This document shows positions 21,156 through 34,000 of a stretch of 64,000 nucleotides of DNA, piece by piece. This stretch comes from Orbilia blumenaviensis (lineage: Eukaryota; Ascomycota; Orbiliomycetes; Orbiliales; Orbiliaceae). The notes beneath the pieces were generated by a model. That model worked only from the letters and a program-made list of their open reading frames with translations. It did no database searches and was not told the DNA's origin. The first letter of the stretch is position 1. Every line of letters begins with the position of its first letter. The translations under genes were made by a program, and so were the position numbers. The DNA lies in assembly GCA_036872755.1 (NCBI GenBank), contig JAVHNS010000012.1, forward strand, positions 806,001-870,000. The letters are read 5' to 3'.

Positions 21156-23816
21156 ATGAAGTGGACTTTTCTTTCCCTTCTCTCCCTTGTGGGAACAGCT
21201 TATAATTATGCTTTGACTGGGGAGGAAAGACCTGTTTTGAGCGTGAAGTGAGTTCCCGACATTTAATTTCTATTCGTGGCTGTTGTACCTTCCTTCTATT
21301 CGGAGATGCGCGTGATGTTGGGATTACAAGGGGGGTGTCATTTACAAAGCGAACACTGTATCTGGTGCGAACGTTCCATTGGAAAAAGCTTCTCAGATCG
21401 TTCCGGAATCATAAGCTCGAAACGGTCTACCCAGAATTGATATCACAGAAATTCATTATTTCAAATACATACAGCTAAACTAACCATGATATTCGATTTT
21501 AGAGACCTCCTCGGTTCTCCTCGGCTGTCTAGTGCGGTCCCAAATCCAGCGGGGGTATATAATATTCCATGTGAAAATTGAGTTTTACAGGGGCATTTAA
21601 TACTAATATTGATTAATAAATCCCAGACGCTCGCTCTTTTCTCGTCTTCAGCATACAGCTTCGACAAGCATGACTCTGATAAGGGTTTCCACGTAGTCGA
21701 CATTACCGTCCCCGATGGTGGAGTCACAAAGTTGTGGGATGATAAAACCGTGGCGGAAGCCGTGTGGCTCGGAATCGGTGACTACTTGGGATATCTCAAA
21801 ACCAATGGAACGAAATCGGAATTCTGGATCGCGGAAGTCAATAGCGCCGGGGGTGTTCAGGGTGTTCAAAAGGTTTACGAGTTCCCAGGCGTAGTCTCAA
21901 ACCTCAAACTCAGGGCTGTCGGAGAGGCTGTCTACTTTGTGGTTTCCGCCCCGGCATTTAAGGATGGCTCGATCTACTCCGAAGATACTGCTCCAAAGAA
22001 ACACTCAACAGGCCGAGTCTATACTTCCCTTTTCGTCAGACATTGGGATGAATGGATCTCGGAGTATAAAACCAATTTGTTTTCGGGTGTTATCGCACGG
22101 GGCCCTACCGGCGACTTTGAGGTGATTGATGATATTACAAACCTCCTCCATGGAAGTGAGCTCGAATCCCCGGTTGGGCCATTCGGTGGATCCGGCGATT
22201 TTGATATCTCTCCGGACGGTAAACATGTGATCTTCCTGTCAAAGGCACCCAAGTTGGATCTTGCCCAAAACACAGCCACATACGTTTACGCCGTTCCATT
22301 TACTGGTGGATCTAAGCCAAAGGCCATAAACCCCCACCACGGCGCCACAATCTCTCCAAGATTCTCGCCAGACGGTAGCAAAATCGTTTACCTCCAAATG
22401 AGGGAAAATGGTTACGAGGCGGACAAAAACGAGATTTTTGTAACCGAGTTCACACCAGACTACAAATTCGTCATCACCCAGGTGGCTACAAAATGGGACC
22501 GGTCTCCTGGATTCGTTACATGGTCTGCGAACAACAACTATCTCTATTTGATTGGTGAAGACCACGGTAGAGAAAAAGTCTGGACCTTGCCAATTATCTC
22601 CACAGCCGGGGCCAACCCAGATCTCGATCCTACGCCAATAACATCCAAATTCTCCGCTAACGAACTATTCGTTATCGGAGACTCCGAGAAGCTTCTCGTG
22701 TCGGTTTCGTCCTTTACAAGCCCAACGTTTTACCTCATCATCTCAGCTACCGATGGAAAGGTTCAGGACCTAACATCACCTTTGATGAAGCTCCATGGAG
22801 TCAGATCAGCTCCCGCAGAGCGAGGAACATGGCACGGCCTCTCCCGCAGCCAGGTCTCCGACTTCTACTACAAAGGCACCGATGGATACAAAGTCCACGC
22901 CTGGATGATTAAACCATCCTTCTTTGACCACTCGAAGAAATATCCGTTGTTGTTCCTCATCCACGGTGGCCCACAAGGCGCCTGGGATGACGCTTGGAGT
23001 TACCGCTGGAACCCCGCCGTTATGGCCGAACAAGGCTATGTCGTAGTTGCGCTCAACCCCACCGGAAGCACGGGTTACGGCAAGCAATTCACTGATAGGA
23101 TCCAAGACCACTGGGGCGGTCGTCCCTTCAAAGATCTGGAATTGGGGTTCGAGCATATTGAGAAGAAGTTTAGCCACTTCATCGACACTAAGAACGCTAT
23201 CGCTGCTGGTGCGAGTTACGGTGGGTATATGATCAACTGGATCGCTGGGCAGCCATTTGCGAAGAAGTTCAGAACTTTGGTGTGTCATGATGGCATTTTC
23301 AACACGTTGAACATGTATGCCACCGAGGAATTGTGGTTCATTGATCATGACGTGAGTACTCCCCAATCCGATATGCCACACTTCCCTCCAAATCACTGTT
23401 GATGCTAATATAGAGATATCGATATAAAGTTCAAGGGTCAAATCTTCGACCACCGTGAACACTTTGAACGGTGGAACCCTCTCGGCCACGTCAAGCATTG
23501 GTCTGTCCCGATGATGATAATCCACAGCTCCAAGGATTACCGAATCCCAATCAGTGAGGCCTTAGCCGCATTCAACGTGTTGCAGATCAAGGGAATCAAG
23601 AGTAAATTCTTGACATTCCCGGATGAGAACCATTGGGTCTTAAAACCAGAAAACAGCCTTGTCTGGCATCGTGAGGTTTTTAACTGGATGAAGGAGTTCT
23701 CGGGAGTTGGCGGAGTTGATGAGAGAGAGGAAGGGGAGGCAGTTGGAGAGGCTCAAGCATTGAAAGGAGTAAAAATGAGTGGTGAGATGGGGCAGGATAT
23801 CTTGAGAAACGATTAA
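21156..23816 (+). CDS. Secreted dipeptidyl-peptidase V-like serine peptidase (S9)
   Basis: Prolyl-oligopeptidase-family enzyme that removes dipeptides outside the cell; fungal DPP5 is secreted and used in nutrition. Exons 21156-21247, 21503-21554, 21627-23351 and 23430-23816 give 751 residues. A signal peptide (MKWTFLSLLSLVGTAYNYA) opens exon 1. The short exon 2 encodes the conserved LSSAVPNPAG. Beta-propeller repeats fill the middle, including FDISPDGKHVIF and ISPRFSPDGSKIVY. The hydrolase part has HGGPQGAW, the nucleophile in GASYGGY (Ser about 578), Asp about 659 in SSKDYRIP, and His about 691 in DENHWVL. The last 40 residues, Glu/Gly-rich after WMKEFSG, extend beyond the usual end. Exon 4 uses an AAAG acceptor; the nearer ATATAG would give an early stop. 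It converges on the haem gene downstream. Confidence 0.9.
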
Positions 23817-24180
23817 AAAGGGACCGCTTATCGCCAAAAAAAAAAAAAAAAACCCAGGCTCGAAACCCAAAAGTCTTTGCCTATCGATATCGTTTGACCG
23901 TTGGATGCAAAGCATTTTTTGTCAACGGATTGCATCATATGTGGTGCCCTGGCCGAGTCAGAAAATCTAATGTATCGATAATAACCAATAGCACAAACTG
24001 CGCCACCATTTTTGAGGCGCTACGTAAAGCTATAATCCGCATTATAGTCCTCAGGTATTATGTGGTGATTGATTAGATATACATATCAAATATATCAGTT
24101 GTATGACCTAGCGCCCAGCCGCCCAATTATATATACAGCTCCTCCAAGATGTGGTATCCTCTCAGTATTGACCATCGTTT
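23817..24180. other. Convergent 3' intergenic region
   Basis: 364 bases between two convergent stop codons. Begins with a 17-base A run (23836-23852). No gene seen; likely holds both polyadenylation sites. Confidence 0.5.
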
Positions 24181-25486
24181 TTATATAAGAGTGGCTGGTA
24201 GCGACTTTTCTTCCAGGCTGCCAACCCTCTTAACCTCCTCTAAGAACCACCTCATATCCTCAGGGTCGACGAGTGGGGTAATACCGTGACCCAGATTGAC
24301 AATGTACTTCTGCTTCCCACCTCCAAATCCACTAATCATCCTTTCTACCTCACTTGTAATAGTCTCGCGTGTGCCATACAATGCACCAGGGTCCATGTTA
24401 CCCTGGAGTGTCACCCTTCCGTTCGCAATCTTTATAGCCTCCGCTGGATCATGCAGCCAATCCAATCCGACAACATTATAGCCAGAATCACAGAGGTCAT
24501 CAAGAGCGTACCAGGCACCCTTGGCAAAAACGGTCATTGGAACTGGCTCAAAACCTTTAGATTTGATAACTTCTGGGAGGCGGTTTGAGATCTGTCGGAG
24601 GTATGGGAGGGAAAATATCTTGAAGTCTGAGGGGCTAAGCTCGCCAGCCCAGGAATCGAATATTTGAATCAACTGTATTTACCGTTAGTGCTGACTAGCC
24701 TAATAAATCGGTATCTCCCATGAAGGGATTTGTAGCATACCTGTGCTCCGGCAACCACCTGCTCGGCGCAGTACTCAACCACCACATCTGTGATCATTTG
24801 CAGCAGCCTCTTACTCTCCTCCGGGTACTTGAATACCCAAGTTTTCACATGGATGAACATCTTGCTACCCCCACCCTCAATCATATAACTCATCAACGTC
24901 CACGGCGCTCCACTAAACCCAATCAAGGGCACCATCCCGTTTAGCTCCCGCCTTGTAAGGCTAATAGCATCAAACACATATCCCAACTCCTTCTTGACAT
25001 CTACATTCGTCGACAACTTCTCCAGATCCTCTGGTTTTCTCAAAGGATTGGGGAACGAAGGGCCCTTGTGTTCAATCATTTCGACAGTCATTCCCATGGC
25101 CTGTGGTACCACAAGAATGTCTGAAAATATAATGGCAGCATCGAGAAGGTTCTTGTAACGCAGGACAGGCTGGAGTGTTATGGTACACGCGAGTTGCGGG
25201 TTTCGACAGCAGGCGAAGAAGTCATTCTTGCCCTTGGCTTCATGGTATTCGGGGAGGTATCTACCGGCTTGTAAAATGACCGTGGTTAGAATGTACATAA
25301 AGCGCCGGGGTTTGGTACTGGTGGGTTTCGAGAATGCTTACCTTGCCGCATTACCCACATTGGCGGTCTTTCGACTGGCTCGCCTGTGAACGGATGTTAG
25401 CGGGTTCTATCGGGTCTGTAGATGTGGCGCATACCTCTGGCCGCGCGAAGCAGCAAGTCATTTTGCATGGGTGGAAAGTCCGTCAT
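24181..25486 (-). CDS. HEM12: Uroporphyrinogen decarboxylase
   Basis: Cytosolic haem-pathway enzyme that removes four acetate carboxyls from uroporphyrinogen III to give coproporphyrinogen III. Exons 25486-25435, 25383-25342, 25267-24741 and 24672-24181 give 370 residues, the usual length. The N-terminal signature [16 protein letters not shown] is rebuilt across introns 1 and 2. The second signature follows as [19 protein letters not shown]. The catalytic Asp lies in [15 protein letters not shown], and [15 protein letters not shown] closes the barrel. The 42-nt exon 2 is small but in phase. Nothing suggests loss of function. It ends convergently with the peptidase gene. Confidence 0.96.
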
Positions 25487-26814
25487 CTTAGATCAATTGA
25501 AAAATATCTCGACGGCGTGTAGTAGGTGTCTGCAGTCGAAGTTGTGGAGTGGAGGGGTTTATAATAACACTAAGAAAACTTGCAAGGGAGTATGCGGCAG
25601 CCGAGGCTCGGAAAAGGCGACAACGCAAAACAGTACAAAATACCACAAAGTGCATTGGAGTTTATTCGCACGGGTTCGAAAACTCAGCCTTGTGTACGAC
25701 GATTATGTGATTTCTAAAGACTTTACAGTAGGAGGATTAAGTCATACATCAGTGTAGTCTCGAAAAGGGTGCCGAGTGTCCGCACTCAATCAATGTCAAC
25801 GGTGCAACCTCATTTAATCTTATGTGCAGACGCGAAGACCGTGAATTGTGATACATCTTTCATACGGATAAGTGCGTTCATACGAATGCCCCCCTGCTCT
25901 AGAATATAATATTTCGGAACTCCACATTGACGGCTTTAAGCTTCAAACGTTATTGTTTTAGGCTTTTCCAACCTGATGCATAACGTTGCAATGTTCTTCC
26001 TGCCTCATTCGTCCGGCTTACCTTCCTAGTACTCTTGTAAATATGATATTATACAAAATTAGCCCATAAGATATCTCACATATTTAAGTGGTTTAGAGTG
26101 GTATACCCTCTCTCCTAGCTTAGTACAGCAAAGACTTAAACAGCTATGCCTTGAGTTCATTCCTACTAGCCGCGCCATGAGAATCGACTCCAATTCATGC
26201 TCCAGACCTTTGCCAACAGCAGGAGTACATATACATCCTACAATCCTAGACTTTACTTCATCTAGCTTCAGCCTCAATCAAATGAAAGCTAGCCTATTTT
26301 TAGCCCTCGAAGGCCGTATACAGGAGGGAAACTTCTACAGGCCATTGAAGGTCTCCGCGAAATACCACAACTCAAGTGTGTTGTGGAACTGACATTGATA
26401 TCTGTAGCTTGCAGTATAACATAAAATCGTGAAATAGATGCACCTATCCGTAGGACATGTACATCTTATGCTAAGACTATCTTTTTTGACGACAAAATTG
26501 CATATCTAGAATGAAGTGGCTAAAGTATATGTAGATGATGACGTACGTGGATCTATGGAGTTCATCATTTAAGTTTCAAGTCCCCTAGCCTGCTCGGGCC
26601 CTTCGAATTTTAGGCACGTGGCCCACCCGGAAACCCCCCAATGCCACGACGATCATCAATATAACTCTCTCCTCACCGCATTCCCCACAACAAACCACCG
26701 AGCACCCAATCACAGTCTCAACCACCAACAACCAAACATCACAAAAGAAAGAGATACTTTCTTTAACAACATCAAAGCATCCCGGATCCTCGTAAAGGGC
26801 ACACCGATCCAGCA
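25487..26814. other. Intergenic, 1.3 kb, divergent promoter region
   Basis: Lies between the start of the decarboxylase gene (minus) and the start of a plus-strand gene, so probably carries both promoters. Short frames here have no motifs. No repeat or RNA gene recognised. Confidence 0.45.
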
Positions 26815-27414
26815 ATGCCGCGACACGCTTTCTATCTAGCGGTCCGAACCCTCTCCCGTGGCGTGGGGATCAGATATATTCATCTCCCGCCGCGTATGCT
26901 ACCAGCTTCTATCTCGGAAACAAGACGTACGAGAATCATCCCCATCACCCCCAACTTACTCCGATTCGCCAATAGAAGAGCGTACTGCGACGACCTCTCC
27001 GGAAACTCGCTGTTTAGCGGGAATTGGGCAAACGACTTTAATGACCTAAATGTCCCATCCTCTCCTACCTCTCCTCCTTCATCTTCATCCACTCCCTCTC
27101 GGAACTCCACGCCATCATTCTGGAGACAGTTGCCAGACTATTCCAGCGCGTTTCAGAAGTCACAGGCGAAGAAGGGAAAGAATTCAGACTCGGCGTCCGG
27201 TGTTATTATCTCAGATACAGATATAGAGATGATCAACCGTACTGCTGCTGTTTCCGCTGCTTCTGCCAGTTCTTTCTCGAGTGTGGTCGCGGAAGAAGTC
27301 CCTCGGGTCGTTCAAAAGACAGTTGCCGAAATCACTGAGGGAATCAAGTTCCCGGATCCCGATGTTTGGACAGATTCACCAGCGTCAGGGAATGGTGGAG
27401 ATGGGAAAAAGTGA
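26815..27414 (+). CDS. Hypothetical protein, 199 aa, possible mitochondrial presequence
   Basis: Single exon, not recognised. The first 55 residues are rich in Arg and hydrophobics with few acids (MPRHAFYLAVRTLSRGVGIR onward), like a mitochondrial targeting sequence. The centre is a Ser/Pro/Thr-rich linker. It is followed by a helical region (VVAEEVPRVVQKTVAEITEG) and the tail FPDPDVWTDSPASGNG. The leader just upstream is rich in CAA/ACC with few G, as expected of a fungal 5' UTR. It sits 0.6 kb upstream of the NLR gene on the same strand; any link is unproven. Confidence rests on codon texture and open length only. Confidence 0.55.
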   Translation: MPRHAFYLAVRTLSRGVGIRYIHLPPRMLPASISETRRTRIIPITPNLLRFANRRAYCDDLSGNSLFSGNWANDFNDLNVPSSPTSPPSSSSTPSRNSTPSFWRQLPDYSSAFQKSQAKKGKNSDSASGVIISDTDIEMINRTAAVSAASASSFSSVVAEEVPRVVQKTVAEITEGIKFPDPDVWTDSPASGNGGDGKK

Positions 27415-28029
27415 TTTGCAACGGCTGATCCCACATATCAATAACCTTTTGTTTATTTATGAGGGGCATTTCTACATCTTATCGGCGCAGGCACCTTTCG
27501 AAAAAGGAAAAACGAACCAAACACCAAGGAAACAGATAGTTTACCGAAAGTTTGGCATTACAATGGAGTAAATGCCTAAGACACCTAAAGGGCAATAGCT
27601 TAGAAATGAAGGACTTTTTTTCATGTTATGAAAGCGGGTTTTTCTTTTCGTGGTTTTCTGATATCCCTCACTGCGAGCCTTTTCGAAACTGTATGTTAGA
27701 AAAGTGTCCACAATGATAGTCTCGGGCCTGGCCTTGATGAGTCCAAACTGATTTCTAAATCACATTATCATATCAACGCAGCCCAGCCGCCACCAGTACA
27801 AACAGTGCAGGAAGGCTCCACATGTTAAACATGGACAAAACGGATCCTTCCAGTTTTGGTGCCCGTCCTTGAGAAGCGTAAGATATAGCTTCATATTTAA
27901 GGCATGACCCCGCTTCTAGGTATATCTGCGCCAAACAACATTGCAATCCATACTATTTCTCCAAACTCGATGGATTTTTTCAACGGGATTTGAATCATTA
28001 GGGCTAAGTCGGGCCCTGGGCCATTCGAA
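27415..28029. other. Intergenic, promoter region of the NLR
   Basis: 3' flank of the 199-residue gene and upstream region of the NLR. No open frame of note, no repeat seen. Confidence 0.45.
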
Positions 28030-31000
28030 ATGCCTCCTCTCCGGAATAGCGACTATACGATCGGATGGATCTGCGCCCTTCCTCTAGAGACGGCTGCGGC
28101 ACTTCTTATGCTAGACCAGCATCACGGAATCTCACCTCAGTACCGAAACCAGGCCGACCACAATGCATATCAACTAGGGAGCATCGGAGAACACAACATT
28201 GTGATCGCTAGTCTTCCTCCCGGTGTGTACGGACTTACTTCTGCGACCACTGTTGCTATTCAAATGCTGTCTTCATTTGAATCTATACGGTTTGGCCTAA
28301 TGGTTGGCATAGGTGGAGGGATCCCTAGCAGGGCTCACGACGTCAGGCTAGGTGATATTGTAGTTAGCCAACCGAGGGGTATTTTTGGGGGAGTTGTACA
28401 GTACGACCTGGGGAGGACTGGACGGGGCGGCGAACTCCAACGCTCTGGCTCGCTAAATAAACCACCGCAGGTGTTACTGAACGCCATAGGGTCTCTTCAA
28501 ACGTTACATGAATTTCGGGAAAGCAGTGTTCCTCGAATACTCTCGGAAAAGCTAGGGGCACAAAAGTCCAGTGCGCAGGCCAAATACTCGTACCAGGGTG
28601 CAGAACACGATGACTTGTATTTCGCAGAGTATGAGCACAGTGATATCAGGGGTAACGAGGCTTGCGAACTTTGCGACCGCAGCCAAAGGGTGCCTCGCAT
28701 ACACCGTGACTCAGCCGACCCTGTTATTCACTACGGTAACATTGCGTCAGGGAATCAGGTTATTAAAGATGCTACGACCCGGGATCGAATTGGAGCTGAT
28801 CTTGGTGCAATTTGCTTTGAGATGGAAGCAGCTGGGCTTATGGATAATTTCCCATGTCTCGTCATTCGAGGTATTTGCGACTATGCCGACTCACACAAGA
28901 ATAAGCGCTGGCAGCGGTGTGCAGCCGCCAACGCAGCCGCTTACGCGAAAGAACTTCTCGATGTTATTCCAGCCAGCCAAGTTGATCCGACACCGCGGGT
29001 TGATCTTACTGAAATGCTCGCCATGTTGAGACAGGGTTAGAACCTCCTTTCTGTTCTATCAAATCTCGAAAATTTGTCCCATCAGATCTAGATATTAAAT
29101 AGATCTAGTTGTATGAAATTTATACACACATGTATACACATCCGCGCATCTACTCATTAATTTTGCTCGAGAATGTCTGAGCTAACTGGAAGATCAAAAT
29201 TTGCTTCTTTGAAGATATTACGGGTATGGAAAACAAAATGTAAGGTTTCTATTGGCTTCCGCCACTGCCGTTGCTCCCCAGCCCCCCTGATCAGTGTAAT
29301 ATCCCTGGTCATTGTAATTTCGACTAACTGGTGATATTATAATGATACATCCTTTAGAACGAACCTCGGAGATACGATGAACAAAGACGAGCGAAAAAAG
29401 CTCCTAGACAAGTTACTTATGTTACCTTGTGCCCAAGAGGCCACACTTGACTCGAACAGCCAGAGGTTTAGCCCAAAATGCCACGCAGAGACGAGGGTCG
29501 AATTTCTGGTTCAAATCAAGGAATGGTTCCAAGCCGACACACACAATCAGGTTATTTTTTGGCTCAATGGTATGGCCGGCACCGGAAAATCCACTATAGC
29601 TCGAACTATTGCGGAGCACTTTCAAAATGCTCATCAGTTCGGAGCGAGCTTCTTTTTCAAGAGAGGCGAACAAGACCGCTCTCATGCTAAAATTCTTTTT
29701 ACGACTATTGCTTCTCAACTGGCTCAGAATATACCCGACCTAGGGCCCCTCATCGCAAGAACCATCGAGTCTAATCCTAAGGTTCTTTTGACGTCAATTG
29801 ACGAGCAGTTTAAGCATCTTATTTTGCGACCTCTATCGGAACTAAAACCTTCTCCAATCGGGAACTCGAAATACTCTATAGTTATTGATGCTCTCGACGA
29901 ATGTGATAACGAAGCTGAAATCGACCTTGTTATCCATCTGCTTTCCCAGTTAGGGCCTTTGCGATCTACAAAGATATTTTTAACTAGTCGGCCTGAATTG
30001 CCCATTCGGGCAGGGTTTGGAAGCATTGAGGGAAGTTATGAGCATTTCGTCCTTACTGACATAGAGCAACATATCATAAAACAAGATATATTAATATTCT
30101 TGAAGGATGAACTCAAAGCGATTAAATTGAAACATGAAAGGTGTTTTCCACACCAAAAATCGGTCCTAGCTAGCTGGCCATCCGAAGAGTCTGTCAAAAA
30201 GTTAGCCGATATGGCAACCCCTCTATTCATCGTCGCCACGACGATTTGTCGCATGCTTCGGGATACGAGGATTCCTCCGGAAGTTACACTAGACGATATT
30301 TTTGAACGTCGTGAAGCGTTGACTGAGGAGCCGGAGTCTGAGATCAATGTGATATACATGAGAATTCTTGAACAGCTTCTCATAGGGCTTCCCGATACGG
30401 AAGAAAATCCCAGACTGGATACAAAGAAAAGTCGTATTATCAATACGTTCCAAGGAATTGTTGGCCCAATCATAAATCTAGCGACTCCTCTATCTGCAGA
30501 CTCACTCGCACATCTTCTCAATATCGAAGTAGACGATGTTGCTTACGGACTAGCATCCCTCAACTCAGTTCTCAGTGTCCCATTAGATACCACAAAGCCT
30601 ATCAGACTATTACATCTCTCCTTCCGAGACTTCCTTACTAGCCCGTATCTCCAAAACCGCAAGGGTGGGGGGAATCTGTTCTGGATAAATGAAATACAAA
30701 ATCACAAAGATATAGCTACTGCCTGCCTAAGACGGCTCTCCGACCCCAAAACTCTCCATCACCTTGAGCAAAATATTTGCAAATTAACGAGTCCGGGAAA
30801 GCTACGAACGGGTATTAGCAAGGAGGCTATCGAAGAAAATCTTCCACCAGATGTCCGGTATGCGTGCTGTTATTGGGTTTACCATCTCAAACAAGCTGAA
30901 ACTCGCATCAGTGATGGAGACCAAGTCCATCACTTTTTGCGAGCCCATTTCCTTCACTGGGTTGAAGCTCTTTGTCTACTGGGGAAATCCTACGATATCA

Positions 31001-34000
31001 TTGTCCATATCCGGGACTTAGGGTCACTTGTAGTAAGTTATTTCTCTCTTCTCACAAGTCTGGCTTAGGTCCGCGCTTGGATTTTTCTTTCCCCCACATA
31101 TTAATATATTCGTATCTTTATAAATCTAGGCTTCAGGTGGCACCGAAGTAAATGCGTTCATCAAGGACGCACAACGGTTTGTTTTGGCAAATCGATCGAT
31201 CGGCGACATGGCGCCGCTTCAGCTATACTCTTCAGCCCTCATTTTCTCCCCGCACAATTCCATCATTCGAAAGACGTTTGAGAGTGAAATTCCAGGGTGG
31301 ATCCAGATTTTACCAAAAGTAGACGATGAATGGGATGCCGTGCTACAGGAATTAGATTACTGGCGTCACCACGATACCGATCCCTCGCAATACATAGACG
31401 CCGATGGGCTATTCGTCTGGGGAGGGAAATCGAAGCTACGTGATTCTGATTTTATGAAATTCTCGCCGGCTGAGGGAAGTAATGTTATCGCACTCTCAGG
31501 GAACGATTCTATGGTTAGGCTCTACGATTCATTTACTGGAGCGCCGATACAAACACTTAGAGGGCACGATGGGCCCGTTACAGCGATAGATTTCTCCTCA
31601 GATGGGAGGCTATTGGTTTCGGGCTCACGGGATAAGACCGTCAAGGTCTGGGATGCCGTTACAGGAGCCCTTAAGTTGACGCTTGAAGGCCATGAAGACC
31701 ACGTAAAAGCTGTATTGTTTTCAGCAGATGGAAGTGCGATCTTTTCAATAGCTTCTGACGAACTAAGGCAATGGGACCCGGAAACCGGAGAACGACGGGG
31801 AGTACCTCTTAGGAGATACTTTCTGGCCAATAAAGACATCTCCTTTTCCCCGGATGGACAGTTATTGCTATCTGTCCCGAACCAAGACGAGGCTTGGCTC
31901 TGGAAGTTTACTTCGCCTGCGCTGCAGAGGCTAATAAGTACGGAGCTCAACTCGTACGAGAACGCCCTGATGGGTTTATCCTTAGACGGCGAGATGGTAG
32001 TAGTAGTTGTACCTTGGCATGAAAGTCCCGGTACTTGCCAAAAAATGGAAATTAGTTCTACAACTACGGGGAAACTGCTTCACACTGTCACGAGCGAATG
32101 GGGCAGGGTACAGGCGATGATTGTGTTACAGGACGGCAAACTCGCGGCGTTAACTATGGGGATGGGGGAGGGGGAGGAGGAGGGGGAGGAGGAGGAGGAG
32201 GAGGAGGAGGAGGACTACTGGTCACATATATGCAAATTTAATTATGTGATTTTTGGTGACCCCGGTTCTCCAATAGAACCAAAGGTTACTCTTATCAACC
32301 TCAGGACGCGGATAGGAAGCATACCAGTAGCTATATCACCCGATGGGAAATTATTGATATTTGCACTCACGGGCCGATGCCCAGACAGCTCCCTGAAATT
32401 AGGAGTCTGCGTGTATGACTCCGCCACTGGGATGGAGATTCACAGACTCAAGCAGGTTTTTGTGGCGGGTGATCAAGAGGTAATTGCCAGTCAAGCATTG
32501 TCGCCGGACAATAAAGTCATGGCCTCGATATCGGAAAGCGGATTTGTCATGCTCCACAACCTTGAAACGGGGCAATTACTGCATAGCTTGGGCTCAATGA
32601 AGGACGATACAGGAGGTGGTTATCCTTTACAATTCGAAACTGATCAAAACCGGGACCCGTGGGGAGGATATCTAACACTTCAAGATCGAAATAAATATGG
32701 GAGGTCGCATATTCTTGGAACGGTGAGGTTTTCGCGGGATGGCACCCGGGTGGTAGCGATATCGAGTGGTGTCAATTTTGTCAAAGGGTGGGACTCGAAT
32801 ACTGGGCAACTAGTAGAGATAATAGAAGGGCCGTGGAGTGGAATTCAGAGCTTCGACTTTCTCCCGGACGGTAATTTAGCGGTGCTTGGTTATGACAACG
32901 CTATCAGAGTCCGAGAATCGGCTACTGGGGAACTTCGACAACAGTTTGTAACTACCAGCGTGGGTGAGGCTGATACTGCTGCTATCTCGCCAAACAACAA
33001 GTTTGTTGCAGCTCGAGGGTTTGGATGGCTATGTGTCTGGGATCTGTCCTCAGGGGAGGAAAAATGGGAATCGAAAGGATATGCTTTGGCTCTGACATTT
33101 TTCCCGAATAGCAAAGAGATCGCGGTCCTGTTAAACTTAGACTTTCTTAACAGTCTTTTTGAAATCGGAATATACGACTGCGCTACTGGGGGGAAACTGC
33201 GAACAGTCGCTCGTTCCCAAATGGTATCTATGCCGACAGGGCTAACCTTTTCCCCGGACGGGAATCTCATGGCAACATCAGGCCCAGTTAAATGTGGTCT
33301 AGTGGGGGAGACGGGCGGAGACCATTTTAGCCACCACCAGAATGGACGGATAGCACTATTGGATCCAAAAGCAGAGCTGATGGATATCGATCTGGGGATG
33401 CCGATGTCACCTAGGGCCCGGTTTATGAGTATCTTTAATAATCGTTTTTTTATTTTTCCGAGAGACAAGCTAGCTCTTTGGGGTGCCGGCAGCCATGCCT
33501 CCGCCGCATCTGTTAGCCTTTGGGACATATCTACAGGCGCCTGCGTCCTGAGTTTCGACTCCAAGACCAAATCAACTGGTTTTTATGGTTTCCCTATGGC
33601 TGTATCGGCTAGGGAACATAGTCTAATTGTGGCCCTCAAATGTTGTTCAGAGTCTGATTTCGTGGAGGTTTGGGATGCCAAAACAGCAACAGCGCTGGAG
33701 TTATTGAAGCTGCCTTCCCTTCGGGGCGGCGATATCTCCGAGAAGCACTCCCTGAATTTCTCGCCTGATGGTAGCTTGTTAGCAGCTCTAGCAAAGGGCT
33801 CCATTCTCGTTTGGGATGTGGTCGACATGACACCTGCGAATTCAAACCCTTTCCTCGGGCCCGAGAGAGCAGGGCGGCCAAATTCCAACGCCGGGCTTAA
33901 GCTTAGCCCACGCTTTAAGATAAACACCGGACCGGAGACTTCTCCACCCGAATTTTCCCCGGATGGCAAAGTAATCGCTTTTGTATCCGGAGACCAGCAC

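Noticed and set aside
21248..21502. Additional exon inside the first intron of the DPP5-like gene
   Set aside because: A short open frame exists (21248-21478), but joining exon 1 directly to 21503 restores the conserved DPP5 sequence in phase.
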